Shown: positions 7,635-18,070 of the stretch, in pieces | Position numbering within the stretch: the stretch's first letter is position 1 | Layout of the letters: each line of letters opens with the position of its first letter | DNA from: Alphaproteobacteria bacterium | GTDB taxonomy: Bacteria; Pseudomonadota; Alphaproteobacteria; CAAGCB01; CAG-977 | Direction of reading: 5' to 3' | Assembly (NCBI GenBank): GCA_024407875.1 | Contig: JAKSVT010000012.1 | Span: forward strand, 1-58,249 | Length of the DNA stretch: 58,249 bases | Translations under genes and position numbers: made by a program | Notes under the pieces: model-generated | What the model was told of the DNA's origin: nothing | Databases searched by the model: none | What the model saw: the letters and a program-made list of their open reading frames with translations, nothing else

Positions 7635-9746
7635 ATGGGACGTGAAAGAAAAATTAAACCAAAAGCAACACCTGTTTTGACGGGGTCTGATGTTAAAGAT
7701 GTTAGTAAGCGTGGTTGGATTATTAAAGAAAAACATAATCATTTAATGGATTATTCTGCAAGCAGTCCTATAACAATTGAAAATGTATATCCTCAAATAG
7801 ATGAAGGTCGTTATGCTGTAAAAAGAGAAGTTGGCGACGTTATGGATGTTAGTGCCAATATCTTTAAGGATGGACACGATTTATTAAAAGCCGTTGTTCT
7901 TTGTAGATATGAAGATAGTGATGAATGGTGGGAAACACCAATGTATGAAACAAATCATGGCTTAGCTCAATGGGAAGGTCAATTGTGGTTTGGTTCAAAT
8001 AAACGCTATATCTATACTATCGAAGCATGGGTTGACGAATATGGTACATGGCTAGATGGAACAGGCAAGAAAATTGATGCTGGCCAAGATGTTTCATTAG
8101 AATTAATCGAAGGCGCTGATATGGTAAGAAAGAGCCTTGCTAGATTAAAAGGTATGAAAGATTCTAGAGATGAAGATCAAAGAGTTGCTGATATAGCATT
8201 GTTTGAAGAAGCTTTAGGTTATTTTGATAAATCAAATGACATGATGGATAAAGCAGGTTTGTTGTTCCATCAAGAAGTTATTGATGCTATGGATCGTTGG
8301 CCTGATAGAGAAAAAGCTACAAGATACGATAGAGAACTTGAGGTTTATGTAGATAGAGAACGTGCTCGTTTTGCTGCTTGGTATGAAATGAATGTTCGTT
8401 GCCAAAGTCCAATTCCAGGACAACATGGTACATTTAAAGATGCTGAAGCTCGTTTGCCTGATATTCAATCAATGGGTTTTGATGTTGTTTACTTGTTGCC
8501 AATTCATCCTATTGGCTATGCTCATCGTAAAGGTAAAAACAATTCATTAGTATGTGGACCTGATGATGTTGGTTCTCCATATGCTATTGGAAATTCAGAT
8601 GGTGGACATAGAGCTATTAATCCATTATTAGGTACAATGGATGATTTTAGATCTTTTGTTAATAAAACAAGAGAATTAGGAATGGAAGTAGCTATGGATT
8701 TTGCTATTCAATGTTCTCCTGATCATCCTTGGATTAAAGAACATCCTGAATGGTTTACATTTAGACCTGATGGCACAATTAAATATGCAGAAAATCCTCC
8801 TAAAAAATATCAAGACATTGTTAATGTAAATTTCTATGGAGAACATTCTGAAGCTTTATGGTATGAATTAAAAGATACTTTCTTATTCTGGGCAAATGAA
8901 GGAGTTCGTATTTTTAGAATTGATAATCCTCATACAAAATCTGTTCCTTTCTGGGAATGGGTAATAAGAGAAGTTCAAAATGTATATCCTGATACATTGT
9001 TCTTAGCTGAAGCATTCACAAGACCTCCAATGATGCAAATGTTGGCAAAGATTGGTTTCTCTCAATCTTATTCATATTTTGCTTGGAGAGAAACAAAACA
9101 TGAGATTGAAGAATACTTTAAAGAACTAACTCTTTCTCATGAAAAAGAATATTTCCGTCCAAATTTATTCCCAACAACACCTGATATTATGCCATTCTAT
9201 TTACATGATGCTCCACGTTCTGCATTCATTATTAGATATATTTTGGCAGCAACATTATCACCTGCGTATGGTATGTTGAATGGTTATGAACTTTGCGAAA
9301 ATGATGGTATTTATGGAAAAGAAGAATTTAATAATTCAGAAAAATACGAAATTAGAACAAGAGATTGGAACCAAGAAGGCAATATTAAAGATTTAATTGC
9401 AACAGTTAACTGGATTCGTGGTGAAAATCCTGCTTTGCAAGGATATGAGAACTTGCGTTTCTATACATCAGAAAACGATAATATTTTGTTCTATGGTAAA
9501 ATGAATTATGATCATAGTAATATGATATTTGTAGCTGTAAGTCTTGATCCTTATGATGGTCAAGCTGGTAGAGTATGGTTCCCAACAGAAGAAATGAATG
9601 TAGCATTTGGTGGCCGTTTCCATGTTGAAGAATTATTGAGTGGAAGAGAGTTTGATGTAAGAGGAAATGAATTATGGGTTAATTTGTATCCTGCTGGCAA
9701 TCAAGCTGAAATTTATCGTGTAACACCAATTGATCGTGCATGGTAG
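7635..9746 (+). CDS. glgE: Alpha-1,4-glucan:maltose-1-phosphate maltosyltransferase GlgE
   Basis: GH13 subfamily 3 enzyme that extends alpha-1,4-glucans using maltose-1-phosphate. From the ATG at 7635 (GAGGA eight bases upstream; an in-frame TTG at 7620 is rejected) the protein has 703 residues. An N-terminal beta domain (about 40-200) precedes the catalytic barrel. Diagnostic blocks are DFAIQCSPDHPW, GVRIFRIDNPHTK with nucleophile D430, and FLAEAFTRP with acid/base E459. The 29-residue spacing between the two equals that of the characterised Streptomyces enzyme as I remember it. It is the first gene of a five-gene plus-strand operon and ends 7 bases before the maltokinase start. Confidence 0.95.
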   Translation: MGRERKIKPKATPVLTGSDVKDVSKRGWIIKEKHNHLMDYSASSPITIENVYPQIDEGRYAVKREVGDVMDVSANIFKDGHDLLKAVVLCRYEDSDEWWETPMYETNHGLAQWEGQLWFGSNKRYIYTIEAWVDEYGTWLDGTGKKIDAGQDVSLELIEGADMVRKSLARLKGMKDSRDEDQRVADIALFEEALGYFDKSNDMMDKAGLLFHQEVIDAMDRWPDREKATRYDRELEVYVDRERARFAAWYEMNVRCQSPIPGQHGTFKDAEARLPDIQSMGFDVVYLLPIHPIGYAHRKGKNNSLVCGPDDVGSPYAIGNSDGGHRAINPLLGTMDDFRSFVNKTRELGMEVAMDFAIQCSPDHPWIKEHPEWFTFRPDGTIKYAENPPKKYQDIVNVNFYGEHSEALWYELKDTFLFWANEGVRIFRIDNPHTKSVPFWEWVIREVQNVYPDTLFLAEAFTRPPMMQMLAKIGFSQSYSYFAWRETKHEIEEYFKELTLSHEKEYFRPNLFPTTPDIMPFYLHDAPRSAFIIRYILAATLSPAYGMLNGYELCENDGIYGKEEFNNSEKYEIRTRDWNQEGNIKDLIATVNWIRGENPALQGYENLRFYTSENDNILFYGKMNYDHSNMIFVAVSLDPYDGQAGRVWFPTEEMNVAFGGRFHVEELLSGREFDVRGNELWVNLYPAGNQAEIYRVTPIDRAW

Positions 9747-9753
9747 GCTTATT

Positions 9754-11277
9754 ATGGAAATTAGTGTAAATCAAAATATGTTGGCTGAATTTTTAAAGAA
9801 TACAAGTTTTAAGAATGCTTTGTGTTCAGAATTAAAAAAATTCATTTTAAATAAACGTTGGTACAGTGCTAAGGATAGTGCTTTAAGACAAGTAAATATC
9901 GAATTAGATACTTGTGCAACAGCGAAAACAGTTTTCGTCGTTATTAAAGCTATTTTACAAGATGGCGCAAAGCCAATGTTTATTATTCCAATGCGTATGG
10001 CTTCAGCAAATTCTATTAAAAATTTAGAAGAAAATGATATCATTATGACTATGAATAATGGTGATAAAGATTTCATCATTTTTGATGCTTCTGGACAAGA
10101 AGATTTTGCAGCTGAATTTTTAGCTGTTATGAAAAAAGACGTTAAGTTGAAATTACAAGACGGTTCTGTATTTACAGCTACAGCAACAAAAAGAGGAAAA
10201 GAGCTCATAGATGCTGTTGAAGGCAAACCTCAAAAGAAAATGGGCGTAGAACAAAGTAATACATCAGTAATTGTCGATAAAAAGATTATGTTTAAGATGT
10301 ATCGTCGTGTTGAATATGGTAAAAATCCTGAAATAGTAACTTCTGAATTTTTAACAGAAGAAGCTGGGTTTAAAAATATGCCAGCTTTCTTAGGAAAAGT
10401 TGAATTGGAATTGGCTAATGGTAAGATATTAGGTTTAGCTGTTCTACAAGAATTCGTTCCTAATAAAGGTGATGGTTGGAACTATACATTAGAGTATTTA
10501 AAACGAGTTTATGCAGAAAATTTAACAGAACACTCTGAATATTTAAAAGTAGCTGAATTGTTAGGCAAAAGAACAGCTCAAATGCATTTATCTTTTGCAA
10601 AAGGTACAGACGAAATTTTTAAGCCTACAGCTGTTAAGAATATAGAATTAGCAGAGTGGAAACAAGGTGTAATTGATCAAGCTGATAAAACTATACAAGT
10701 AGCTAAGGCTAATGTAGCTGGTTTGTCAGGTGAAATGAAAACTTATGTTGAGCAATTAATTAATGGAAAAAGTATAATTGAAAAACGTGTAGCTGAGTTA
10801 TTACCTTCAGATGTTGTATTTAATAAAACACGTTTCCATGGGGATTATCATTTAGGTCAAGTTGTTATGACAGGTGATGATTTCTATTTGTTAGATTTCG
10901 AGGGTGAACCACTTCGTCCTATGAATGAAAGACAAAACAAGCATTCTGTTTTAAGAGATGTTGCTGGTATGGTTCGTTCATTTAATTATGCTGCTTTTGG
11001 TTCATTATTGATGTTCGTAAAAGAAAATGAACGTGCTGATAAATTAAAGCTTGCAAAGAAATGGCAAAAAGAAGCTGTTGAGATGTTCTTGAAAGGATAT
11101 TTCGATGAAATGGCAGACTGCGAATCTTTACCAAAAGATAAAGAAGTTATGAAAAAATTGTTAGATATGTTCATATTGGAAAAAGCGCTTTATGAAGTTA
11201 TCTACGAAGTAGCAAACCGTCCTGATTGGCTGTCAATTCCAATGAATGGATTAAGAGAATTAGTAAAATTTGATTAA
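9754..11277 (+). CDS. Maltokinase (Pep2/Mak-like)
   Basis: Phosphorylates maltose to maltose-1-phosphate, the GlgE substrate. The N-terminal cap has the KRWYSAKD signature of this family. The kinase core carries FHGDYHLGQV (catalytic loop) and YLLDFEGEPLRP (metal-binding Asp), as in aminoglycoside-phosphotransferase-like folds. The ATG at 9754 follows the glgE stop closely and starts the family N-terminus; an in-frame TTG at 9730 lies inside glgE and is not preferred. At 507 residues it is somewhat longer than typical stand-alone maltokinases. Trehalose synthase, often fused or adjacent in this pathway, is absent here. Confidence 0.9.
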   Translation: MEISVNQNMLAEFLKNTSFKNALCSELKKFILNKRWYSAKDSALRQVNIELDTCATAKTVFVVIKAILQDGAKPMFIIPMRMASANSIKNLEENDIIMTMNNGDKDFIIFDASGQEDFAAEFLAVMKKDVKLKLQDGSVFTATATKRGKELIDAVEGKPQKKMGVEQSNTSVIVDKKIMFKMYRRVEYGKNPEIVTSEFLTEEAGFKNMPAFLGKVELELANGKILGLAVLQEFVPNKGDGWNYTLEYLKRVYAENLTEHSEYLKVAELLGKRTAQMHLSFAKGTDEIFKPTAVKNIELAEWKQGVIDQADKTIQVAKANVAGLSGEMKTYVEQLINGKSIIEKRVAELLPSDVVFNKTRFHGDYHLGQVVMTGDDFYLLDFEGEPLRPMNERQNKHSVLRDVAGMVRSFNYAAFGSLLMFVKENERADKLKLAKKWQKEAVEMFLKGYFDEMADCESLPKDKEVMKKLLDMFILEKALYEVIYEVANRPDWLSIPMNGLRELVKFD

Positions 11278-11295
11278 TATTGAGGAGAGTATATT

Positions 11296-13500
11296 ATGAA
11301 GAATTATTTAGATGAAAGCATAGTAGAAGCATTAGTTACATCAGGATATGGAGATCCGTTCTCTATATTAGGTATGCATCGTGAAGGTCAAGATAATGAT
11401 TTGGTTGTAAGAACATTCCAACCTCAAGCACAAAATGTTTATATTTTAGAATATGAAACAGGTAATGTTATGGCACAAATGGAACGTGTTCATAGCGTTG
11501 GTTTGTTCCAATGGGAATTTCCTGCAGACTGGAACTTCTTTAAATACCGTTTACGTATAGATTTGTGGAATGGTGAATCTTACGATACAGAAGATGCTTA
11601 TCGCTTTACCCCATACTTAGGTGATATGGATTTGTACTATATGTCTGAAGGTACACACTTAGACGAATATGATCGTTTAGGCGCACATCCTGTAAAACAT
11701 GATGGTGTAGACGGTGTTGTATTTGCTGTTTGGGCTCCAAATGCAAAGAGAGTTTCTGTTGTTGGTCCATTTAATGAATGGGATGGTAGAAGACATATGA
11801 TGAGACCTCGTGGTTCTTCAGGTATTTGGGAAATTTTCGTTCCTCATATTAGTGCAGGTGTATTATATAAGTACGAATTGATTGGACCTGAAGGCAATAT
11901 TTTACCATTAAAAGCAGATCCTGTTGCTTTCTACGCAGAAAAAAGACCTTCTACAGCTTCCGTTGTATACGATTTGAATAAGTATGAATGGAAAGCTAAA
12001 GGTTGGGAAAAGAAACGTGAAAACGTTAATGCATTAAATGCCCCTGTTTCTATTTACGAAGTTCATTTAGGTTCTTGGAAACGTCATTATGAAGATAATA
12101 GTTATTTATCTTATACAGAAATGGCTGAAGACCTTGTTAATTACGTTAAAGAAATGGGATATACCCACGTAGAAATGCTCCCTGTAAATGAACACCCATT
12201 CGATGGTTCTTGGGGATATCAAGCTACAGGTCTTTATGCTCCAACAAGTCGTTTTGGTAATCCTGATGAATTCAAAGCATTAGTTGATGCTTTCCATAAA
12301 GCAGGTATAGCTGTAATTATGGACTGGGTTCCTGGTCATTTCCCTAAGGATTCATTTGGTTTAGCAAACTTCGATGGTACAGCTTTATATGAACATGCTG
12401 ATCCTCGTCGTGGCGAACATCGTGATTGGGGCACAAAGATTTATAACTACGATCGTAGAGAAGTAAATAACTTCCTTACATCAAATGCTTTGTTCTGGAC
12501 TAAAGAATATCAAGTTGATGGCTTGCGTGTTGATGCTGTTGCTTCAATGTTGTATTTGGATTACAGCCGTAAACAAGGTGAATGGGTACCTAATAAATTT
12601 GGCGGTCATGAAGATTTAGAAGCAGTAGATTTCTTAAGAAAAACAAATGAATTAGTTTATGCTAATGCTCCAGGTGCAGCAACATTTGCTGAAGAATCAA
12701 CAGCTTGGCCAATGGTATCTCGTCCAACATATATGGGTGGTTTAGGATTTGGTTATAAATGGAATATGGGTTGGATGCATGATACTCTTGACTATATGTC
12801 ATTAGATCCGATTTATCGTAGCTATAACCATAATAAGATGACATTTGGTATGTTATACGCATACAATGAAAACTTTGTATTACCATTAAGCCACGATGAA
12901 GTTGTTCATGGTAAATGCTCTCTTTTAAATAAGATGAGTGGTGATCGTTGGCAAAAATTTGCTAACTTGCGTGCTTACTATGGCTTTATGTACGGTTTCC
13001 CAGGCAAGAAATTGTTGTTTATGGGTGGTGAATTTGCTCAAGATAGAGAATGGGATTTCAATGGTTCTCTAAGTTGGCATTTGCTTAATGATCCAATGCA
13101 TAAAGGTGTTCAATTTGCTGTTAAAGAATTGAATAAGATTTATAAGGATCATTCAGCTTTATATGAAGTTGATTTCGATCCAGAAGGCTTTGAATGGATT
13201 GATCCAAATAACGGATATGAAAGTGTATTCAGCTTTATTCGTTATAACAAAGAAAGAAAAGAAATGGTTGTTGTCGTTTCTAACTTTACTCCAGTTCCAA
13301 GAGAAAACTTCAAAGTTGGAGTTCCTAAAGCTGGTAAGTATATCGAAATCTTCAACTCAGATGCTACAATTTATGGTGGTAGTGGTATGGGCAATATGGG
13401 TAGTATTGAAGCTACAGAAGAAGGTGCAAATGGTCGTCCATGCTCAATGACTATTACACTTCCTCCATTATCAACTGTAATGTTTGTTCCTCAATGCTAA
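11296..13500 (+). CDS. glgB: 1,4-alpha-glucan branching enzyme GlgB
   Basis: GH13 branching enzyme (734 residues, normal length) that introduces alpha-1,6 branches. It has an N-terminal CBM48-like region (GYGDPFSILGMH and later VFAVWAPNAKRVSVVG), then the barrel with nucleophile D413 (GLRVDAVAS), acid/base E466 (FAEESTAWP) and D534 (SHDEVVHG). A clear GAGGAG ribosome site precedes the ATG at 11296. It lies 18 bases after the maltokinase gene and 17 before glgX, in line with co-transcription. GlgE and GlgB together give a branched alpha-glucan. Confidence 0.97.
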   Translation: MKNYLDESIVEALVTSGYGDPFSILGMHREGQDNDLVVRTFQPQAQNVYILEYETGNVMAQMERVHSVGLFQWEFPADWNFFKYRLRIDLWNGESYDTEDAYRFTPYLGDMDLYYMSEGTHLDEYDRLGAHPVKHDGVDGVVFAVWAPNAKRVSVVGPFNEWDGRRHMMRPRGSSGIWEIFVPHISAGVLYKYELIGPEGNILPLKADPVAFYAEKRPSTASVVYDLNKYEWKAKGWEKKRENVNALNAPVSIYEVHLGSWKRHYEDNSYLSYTEMAEDLVNYVKEMGYTHVEMLPVNEHPFDGSWGYQATGLYAPTSRFGNPDEFKALVDAFHKAGIAVIMDWVPGHFPKDSFGLANFDGTALYEHADPRRGEHRDWGTKIYNYDRREVNNFLTSNALFWTKEYQVDGLRVDAVASMLYLDYSRKQGEWVPNKFGGHEDLEAVDFLRKTNELVYANAPGAATFAEESTAWPMVSRPTYMGGLGFGYKWNMGWMHDTLDYMSLDPIYRSYNHNKMTFGMLYAYNENFVLPLSHDEVVHGKCSLLNKMSGDRWQKFANLRAYYGFMYGFPGKKLLFMGGEFAQDREWDFNGSLSWHLLNDPMHKGVQFAVKELNKIYKDHSALYEVDFDPEGFEWIDPNNGYESVFSFIRYNKERKEMVVVVSNFTPVPRENFKVGVPKAGKYIEIFNSDATIYGGSGMGNMGSIEATEEGANGRPCSMTITLPPLSTVMFVPQC

Positions 13501-13517
13501 TCTAAAAGTAAGTAAAA

Positions 13518-15863
13518 ATGAACGAAGGAATTAAAGTTTTACCAGGTCGCCCCTATCCATTAGGGGCGAATTGGGACGGAAAAGGGGTCAATTTTGCATT
13601 ATTTTCTGCTAATGCAGAAAGAGTAATGCTTTGCCTTTTTGATGAAACAGGTACAAAGGAAATTGAAAGAATTACTATGCCAGAAAGAACTGATGAAGTT
13701 TGGCATGTATATCTTCCTAATATTAAACCTGGTCAATTGTACGGATATCGAGTATTTGGTCCTTACGAACCTGAAAAAGGATTAAGATTTAACCATAATA
13801 AGTTATTGTTAGATCCATATGCTAAGGCTTTAACAGGTCCCGCAATTTACCATCCTCATATGCAAGGATATAGAACTAACGCATCTAAAGAAGATTTGAC
13901 TTTAGATCGTTATAACAGTGCTCCTTATGTACCAAAATGTATTGTTGTTGATGATAATTATTCTTGGACTGGGGATAGAAAGTTAAATATTCCTTGGACA
14001 GAAACAGTTATTTACGAGACACATTTAAAAGGATTTACTTTTAAAAACCCAGAAATTGATAAAGAAGTTCGTGGAACTTTTAAAGCAATGGGATCTCCAG
14101 CTGCTGTAAATTATTTAAAAAGCTTAGGCGTTAGTGCTGTTGAGTTGCTACCTATTCAAGCATTCTTTACACCAGGACATTTGCTTCAAAAGAAATTATC
14201 TAATTATTGGGGATATGATCCTATTTCATATATGGCACCTCAGCCAACATATATGCACGGCAATAATTTAGATGAAATTAAAAATATGGTTAGAACATTC
14301 CATGAAGCTGGAATAGAAGTTATTATGGATGTTGTTTATAATCATACAGGCGAAGGCAATCAAATGGGGGTTACTTTATGTTATAGAGGTATTGATAATG
14401 CTTCTTATTATAGATTACATAAAGAAAATCCAAGATATTATGATGATTCTACAGGCTGTGGAGCATCATTAAATGTTGAACATCCTAGAGTTTTGCAATT
14501 AGTAATGGATTCATTAAGATATTGGGTAAACTCTATGCATGTTGATGGCTTTAGATTTGATTTAGCTCCAACATTATCTAGAACTGATACAGGATTTAAT
14601 CAAAAATCAGGTTTCTTATCAGCTGTTCAGCAAGATCCTGTTTTGCAACAAGTAAAAATGATTGCAGAACCTTGGGATATTGGTTTAGGTGGATATCAAT
14701 TAGGAGCGTTTCCTCCAGGTTGGTCTGAATGGAATGATAGATTTAGAGATACTATGAGATTGTTCTGGAAGGGAGATGAAGGCCAAATAGGAAATTTAGC
14801 TTGCAGAATGAGTGGATCTAGTGAAACTTTTGGATATCGTAGTCGTCATCCTTGGTCTAGTATTAATTTCATAACAGCTCATGATGGATTTACATTAAAA
14901 GATTTAGTTTCTTATAATGAAAAGCATAATATAGCTAACGGTGAAGATAATAGAGATGGTTCATGTGATAACAAATCATGGAACTGTGGTGTAGAAGGCG
15001 ATACAAACGATAAAGAAGTTTTAAATTTACGTGCTGTTAGAATGCGTAGTATGATGGCTTCTTTAATATTTGCATTAGGTGTTCCTATGATTACTGCTGG
15101 TGATGAAATTGGCAGAAGTCAAAAAGGCAATAATAATGCGTATTGTCAAGACAGTGATATCAGCTGGCTAGATTGGGAAAATATATCTCAAGAAGACAAA
15201 GATTTTAAAGACTTTGTAAAAGCTTTAATAAAGATTAGATTGGAACATACAGTATTTAGTCGTAAACGCTATTATACAGGTCAAAAATCAACAAATACTG
15301 CAGGACTAAGAGATATTACTTGGATAAAATCAACTGGTACAGCAATGAGTGATTTAGATTGGAATAAACCAGAGCTAAAATCTTTGGGAGCTATTATTTC
15401 AGGTCTTGTTGGAGATACATTCTGTAACGATAAAGGCCATTTCCATTCAGATAATCACTTTTTGATGATTTTAAACGCTAATAGTACAAGTATTGAATGG
15501 CATTTGCCAGAAGTACAAAAAGACGTTAAGTGGAATTTGATTGTTGATACGTCAAGAGAAGAACCTATTGTAGAAAACGAAAGCTATAAATCAGAAACTA
15601 AGTTTTCTGTACCAGCATGGTCATTTATATTGCTGGAATCTCCTACTCCAGATAAGAACTATGTTCACTTAAGTTCTGTAAGAGGAAATTTGGGATATTT
15701 AAGTGGTGTTCCTGTAGATATGAAGAGCAACAGATTAGTTGCTTCAATAGATGATTGGAATAGATTAGATTTCGTAACATATGGAGCTATGGGGCCAGTT
15801 GCAGTATTAGAAGATTTGATAGAAACAGAAGATAATAATGATGGATTTATCAGATTGTCATAA
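13518..15863 (+). CDS. glgX: Glycogen debranching enzyme GlgX with C-terminal extension
   Basis: GH13 isoamylase-type debranching enzyme that hydrolyses alpha-1,6 branches of partly degraded glycogen. It has the N-terminal CBM48 (GVNFALFSANAERVMLCLF), then the barrel with nucleophile D348 (GFRFDLAPT), acid/base E384 (IAEPWDIG) and D456 (AHDGFTLKD). The usual C-terminal beta domain ends near FSVPAWSFILLES (about 707). A further 74 residues of unrecognised sequence follow to the stop at 781, making it over 100 residues longer than E. coli GlgX. The ribosome site is weak. The next gene starts 11 bases downstream. Confidence 0.95.
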   Translation: MNEGIKVLPGRPYPLGANWDGKGVNFALFSANAERVMLCLFDETGTKEIERITMPERTDEVWHVYLPNIKPGQLYGYRVFGPYEPEKGLRFNHNKLLLDPYAKALTGPAIYHPHMQGYRTNASKEDLTLDRYNSAPYVPKCIVVDDNYSWTGDRKLNIPWTETVIYETHLKGFTFKNPEIDKEVRGTFKAMGSPAAVNYLKSLGVSAVELLPIQAFFTPGHLLQKKLSNYWGYDPISYMAPQPTYMHGNNLDEIKNMVRTFHEAGIEVIMDVVYNHTGEGNQMGVTLCYRGIDNASYYRLHKENPRYYDDSTGCGASLNVEHPRVLQLVMDSLRYWVNSMHVDGFRFDLAPTLSRTDTGFNQKSGFLSAVQQDPVLQQVKMIAEPWDIGLGGYQLGAFPPGWSEWNDRFRDTMRLFWKGDEGQIGNLACRMSGSSETFGYRSRHPWSSINFITAHDGFTLKDLVSYNEKHNIANGEDNRDGSCDNKSWNCGVEGDTNDKEVLNLRAVRMRSMMASLIFALGVPMITAGDEIGRSQKGNNNAYCQDSDISWLDWENISQEDKDFKDFVKALIKIRLEHTVFSRKRYYTGQKSTNTAGLRDITWIKSTGTAMSDLDWNKPELKSLGAIISGLVGDTFCNDKGHFHSDNHFLMILNANSTSIEWHLPEVQKDVKWNLIVDTSREEPIVENESYKSETKFSVPAWSFILLESPTPDKNYVHLSSVRGNLGYLSGVPVDMKSNRLVASIDDWNRLDFVTYGAMGPVAVLEDLIETEDNNDGFIRLS

Positions 15864-15874
15864 AAGAGGAAAAA

Positions 15875-18034
15875 ATGTTGAGTTATAATGAAATCATTGA
15901 TTTTTTAGCAGAAAAATTAGGCATTTTGCCTGAATTCTCTACAGAAGGAAAGATTTATGTAACATCTTTTGAAACTAAAGTTTCTTTATTGAAAAATTTA
16001 GGATATTTGGTTGATAATGAAAAAAATGCTAGGGCTTCTTATAAAAAATATTTAGAAAAAGCCTTTAAACGTTCTTTACCTCCTGTAATCGTTGCAAGAA
16101 TAGAAAATGAAACTATTTCTGTTCTTTTAAGTTTTAAAAATTCAAAAAAATCAAGTGAAACAAAACATGTAGACTATACAATAGAATTTGAAGATGGTGA
16201 GAAAATATCAGATTTTGTAGAATTTACAGATTTTGAAAAGCTAAATGAATATGAAGAAAAATTCTATCAAATCAAATGGGATTTAAATATTCCACAAAAA
16301 TTGGGATATCATAAAATTACGGTATCTGGAGATGATTTAGTTAACAAAAAAGATTCATCTTCTTTTATTGTTGTTCCTACAAAATGTTATGAACCAGAAA
16401 TTTTAAAAGAAAATAAATTACCTTGGGGCATGCCTTTACAATTATATGCTTTAAGAAGTGAAAATAACCAAGGCATAGGTGATTTTACAGATTTAAAGAA
16501 TTATTCAAGAATTGCTAAAAAATATGGGGCAGATATTGTTGGTATAAATCCTATCAATGTTGCATTTATGACAAATGTTGAAACTGCTAGCCCATATTAT
16601 TCTTCTTCGAGAATGTTTTTGAACCCATTATATATTGATATTTTCAATATTGAAAATCCTGGGGAAAAATTCGAAAAATTAGTAAAAAGCAAAACTTTTA
16701 AGGATGATTTAAAAAAAGCTAGAGAATCAAAAATTGTTGATTATACTTTGGTTGGAAAAATTAAATCTAAAGCTTTAGAAGCAATATATTCAGAATTTAA
16801 AGGTTCAAAAGATTTTGACAAATTCTGTAAAGAGGGTGGTAAAGAACTTGATAGCGTAGCTATTTATCAAGTTTTAGCAGAATATTTTGCATCTAAGAAA
16901 ATTTATTCAGGTTTTAAATCTTGGGGTAAAGAATATTCAAATCCTGATAATAAAGAAGTTAAAGAATTTGCTATTAAGCATGAAGATAGAATTAGATATT
17001 ATAAATTCTTATTTTGGATTGCTGATACACAATTTGAACAAGCTTCAAAGATGTGTGAAGATTGTGGTTTAGAAATTGGTATTTATCAAGATTTAGCTGT
17101 TGGTGTAGCATCTGAAAGTGCAGAAACATGGGGAGCTCAAGACTTGTTCATGTCTGATTTGAGTATCGGTTCTCCTCCAGATATGTTTAATGCTAATGGA
17201 CAAAGTTGGGGTGTTGCTCCAATGAACCCTGAACAAATGAAAGCTGAAGGATATGCTTCTTACAGGAAAATACTTTCAACTAACATGAAAAGAGCAGGGG
17301 CTGTCAGAATAGACCATGTTATGGGAATTGCTAGATTGTTCTGTATTCCAAGTGAAGCTCCTGGTGCATATATTTTATACCCATTCTCAGATATAGTTGG
17401 TATTATAGCTCTTGAAAGCCATAGAAATAAATGTTTAGTTATTGGCGAGGATTTAGGTGTAGTACCATCATTCTTCAGAGAAGCATTATCTCAAGCAGGT
17501 ATATTATCATTTAGAGTTTGTAGATATGAAAAAACTCCTGATGGAAGATATGTATCTCCTATGGATTATCCAAAATCAGCATTAGTTGCTGCAGGAACTC
17601 ATGATATGCCAACATTAGTGGGATATTGGTTAGCTGATGATATTAAGATTAGTGCTACATTTGGAACATTAACTGATGAAAAAATTCAAAATGCTTTACA
17701 TGACCGATTAAATGATAGAAAAGCTTTAGTCGAAGCTTTATCAAGACAAGGATTGTGGTTTGTAAATCAAAAGGATTTTGAAGAACAGATTAACGGAAAT
17801 AAACTTCCAAATAAGTTTATTGAAGCTGTATATACATATTTATCAAAAGCTCCAAGTCAAGTTTTCTTGGTACAATTAGAAGATATTTTAGGACAAAGAG
17901 AGCAGATGAATATGCCTGGTACAACATTAGAATATCCGAACTGGCGTTTTAAATTGCCTAAGACATTAGAAGAATTGGAAAATGATGAAAGTATGGAAAA
18001 AATTTGTTCTATATTGAAGTCATCAAGAATGTGA
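15875..18034 (+). CDS. malQ: 4-alpha-glucanotransferase MalQ (GH77)
   Basis: Amylomaltase of 719 residues that transfers alpha-1,4-glucan segments between chains, recycling short maltodextrins. An N-terminal beta-rich region (about 1-175) precedes the GH77 barrel, which begins PWGMPLQLYALRSENNQGIGD. Catalytic residues are all present: nucleophile D480 (VRIDHVMG), acid/base E525 (IGEDLG) and stabiliser D577 (GTHDMPT). AGAGGA lies just before the ATG. It is the last gene of the glgE operon. A second GH77 gene is encoded convergently at 18531-21164; the two share the same architecture but differ clearly in sequence. Confidence 0.95.
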   Translation: MLSYNEIIDFLAEKLGILPEFSTEGKIYVTSFETKVSLLKNLGYLVDNEKNARASYKKYLEKAFKRSLPPVIVARIENETISVLLSFKNSKKSSETKHVDYTIEFEDGEKISDFVEFTDFEKLNEYEEKFYQIKWDLNIPQKLGYHKITVSGDDLVNKKDSSSFIVVPTKCYEPEILKENKLPWGMPLQLYALRSENNQGIGDFTDLKNYSRIAKKYGADIVGINPINVAFMTNVETASPYYSSSRMFLNPLYIDIFNIENPGEKFEKLVKSKTFKDDLKKARESKIVDYTLVGKIKSKALEAIYSEFKGSKDFDKFCKEGGKELDSVAIYQVLAEYFASKKIYSGFKSWGKEYSNPDNKEVKEFAIKHEDRIRYYKFLFWIADTQFEQASKMCEDCGLEIGIYQDLAVGVASESAETWGAQDLFMSDLSIGSPPDMFNANGQSWGVAPMNPEQMKAEGYASYRKILSTNMKRAGAVRIDHVMGIARLFCIPSEAPGAYILYPFSDIVGIIALESHRNKCLVIGEDLGVVPSFFREALSQAGILSFRVCRYEKTPDGRYVSPMDYPKSALVAAGTHDMPTLVGYWLADDIKISATFGTLTDEKIQNALHDRLNDRKALVEALSRQGLWFVNQKDFEEQINGNKLPNKFIEAVYTYLSKAPSQVFLVQLEDILGQREQMNMPGTTLEYPNWRFKLPKTLEELENDESMEKICSILKSSRM

Positions 18035-18044
18035 TTAAAGAAAT

Positions 18045-18070
18045 AGGGCCGGATTAAAAAATTCGGCCCT
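18045..18070 (-). terminator. Strong GC hairpin between malQ and the DUF2934 gene
   Basis: A 7-bp GC-rich stem (AGGGCCG 18045-18051 with CGGCCCT 18064-18070) lies between the convergent genes. On the minus strand it is followed by ATTTCTTT; on the plus strand no T-run follows. It can stop minus-strand readthrough, and may also block plus-strand transcripts less efficiently. Confidence 0.55.
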
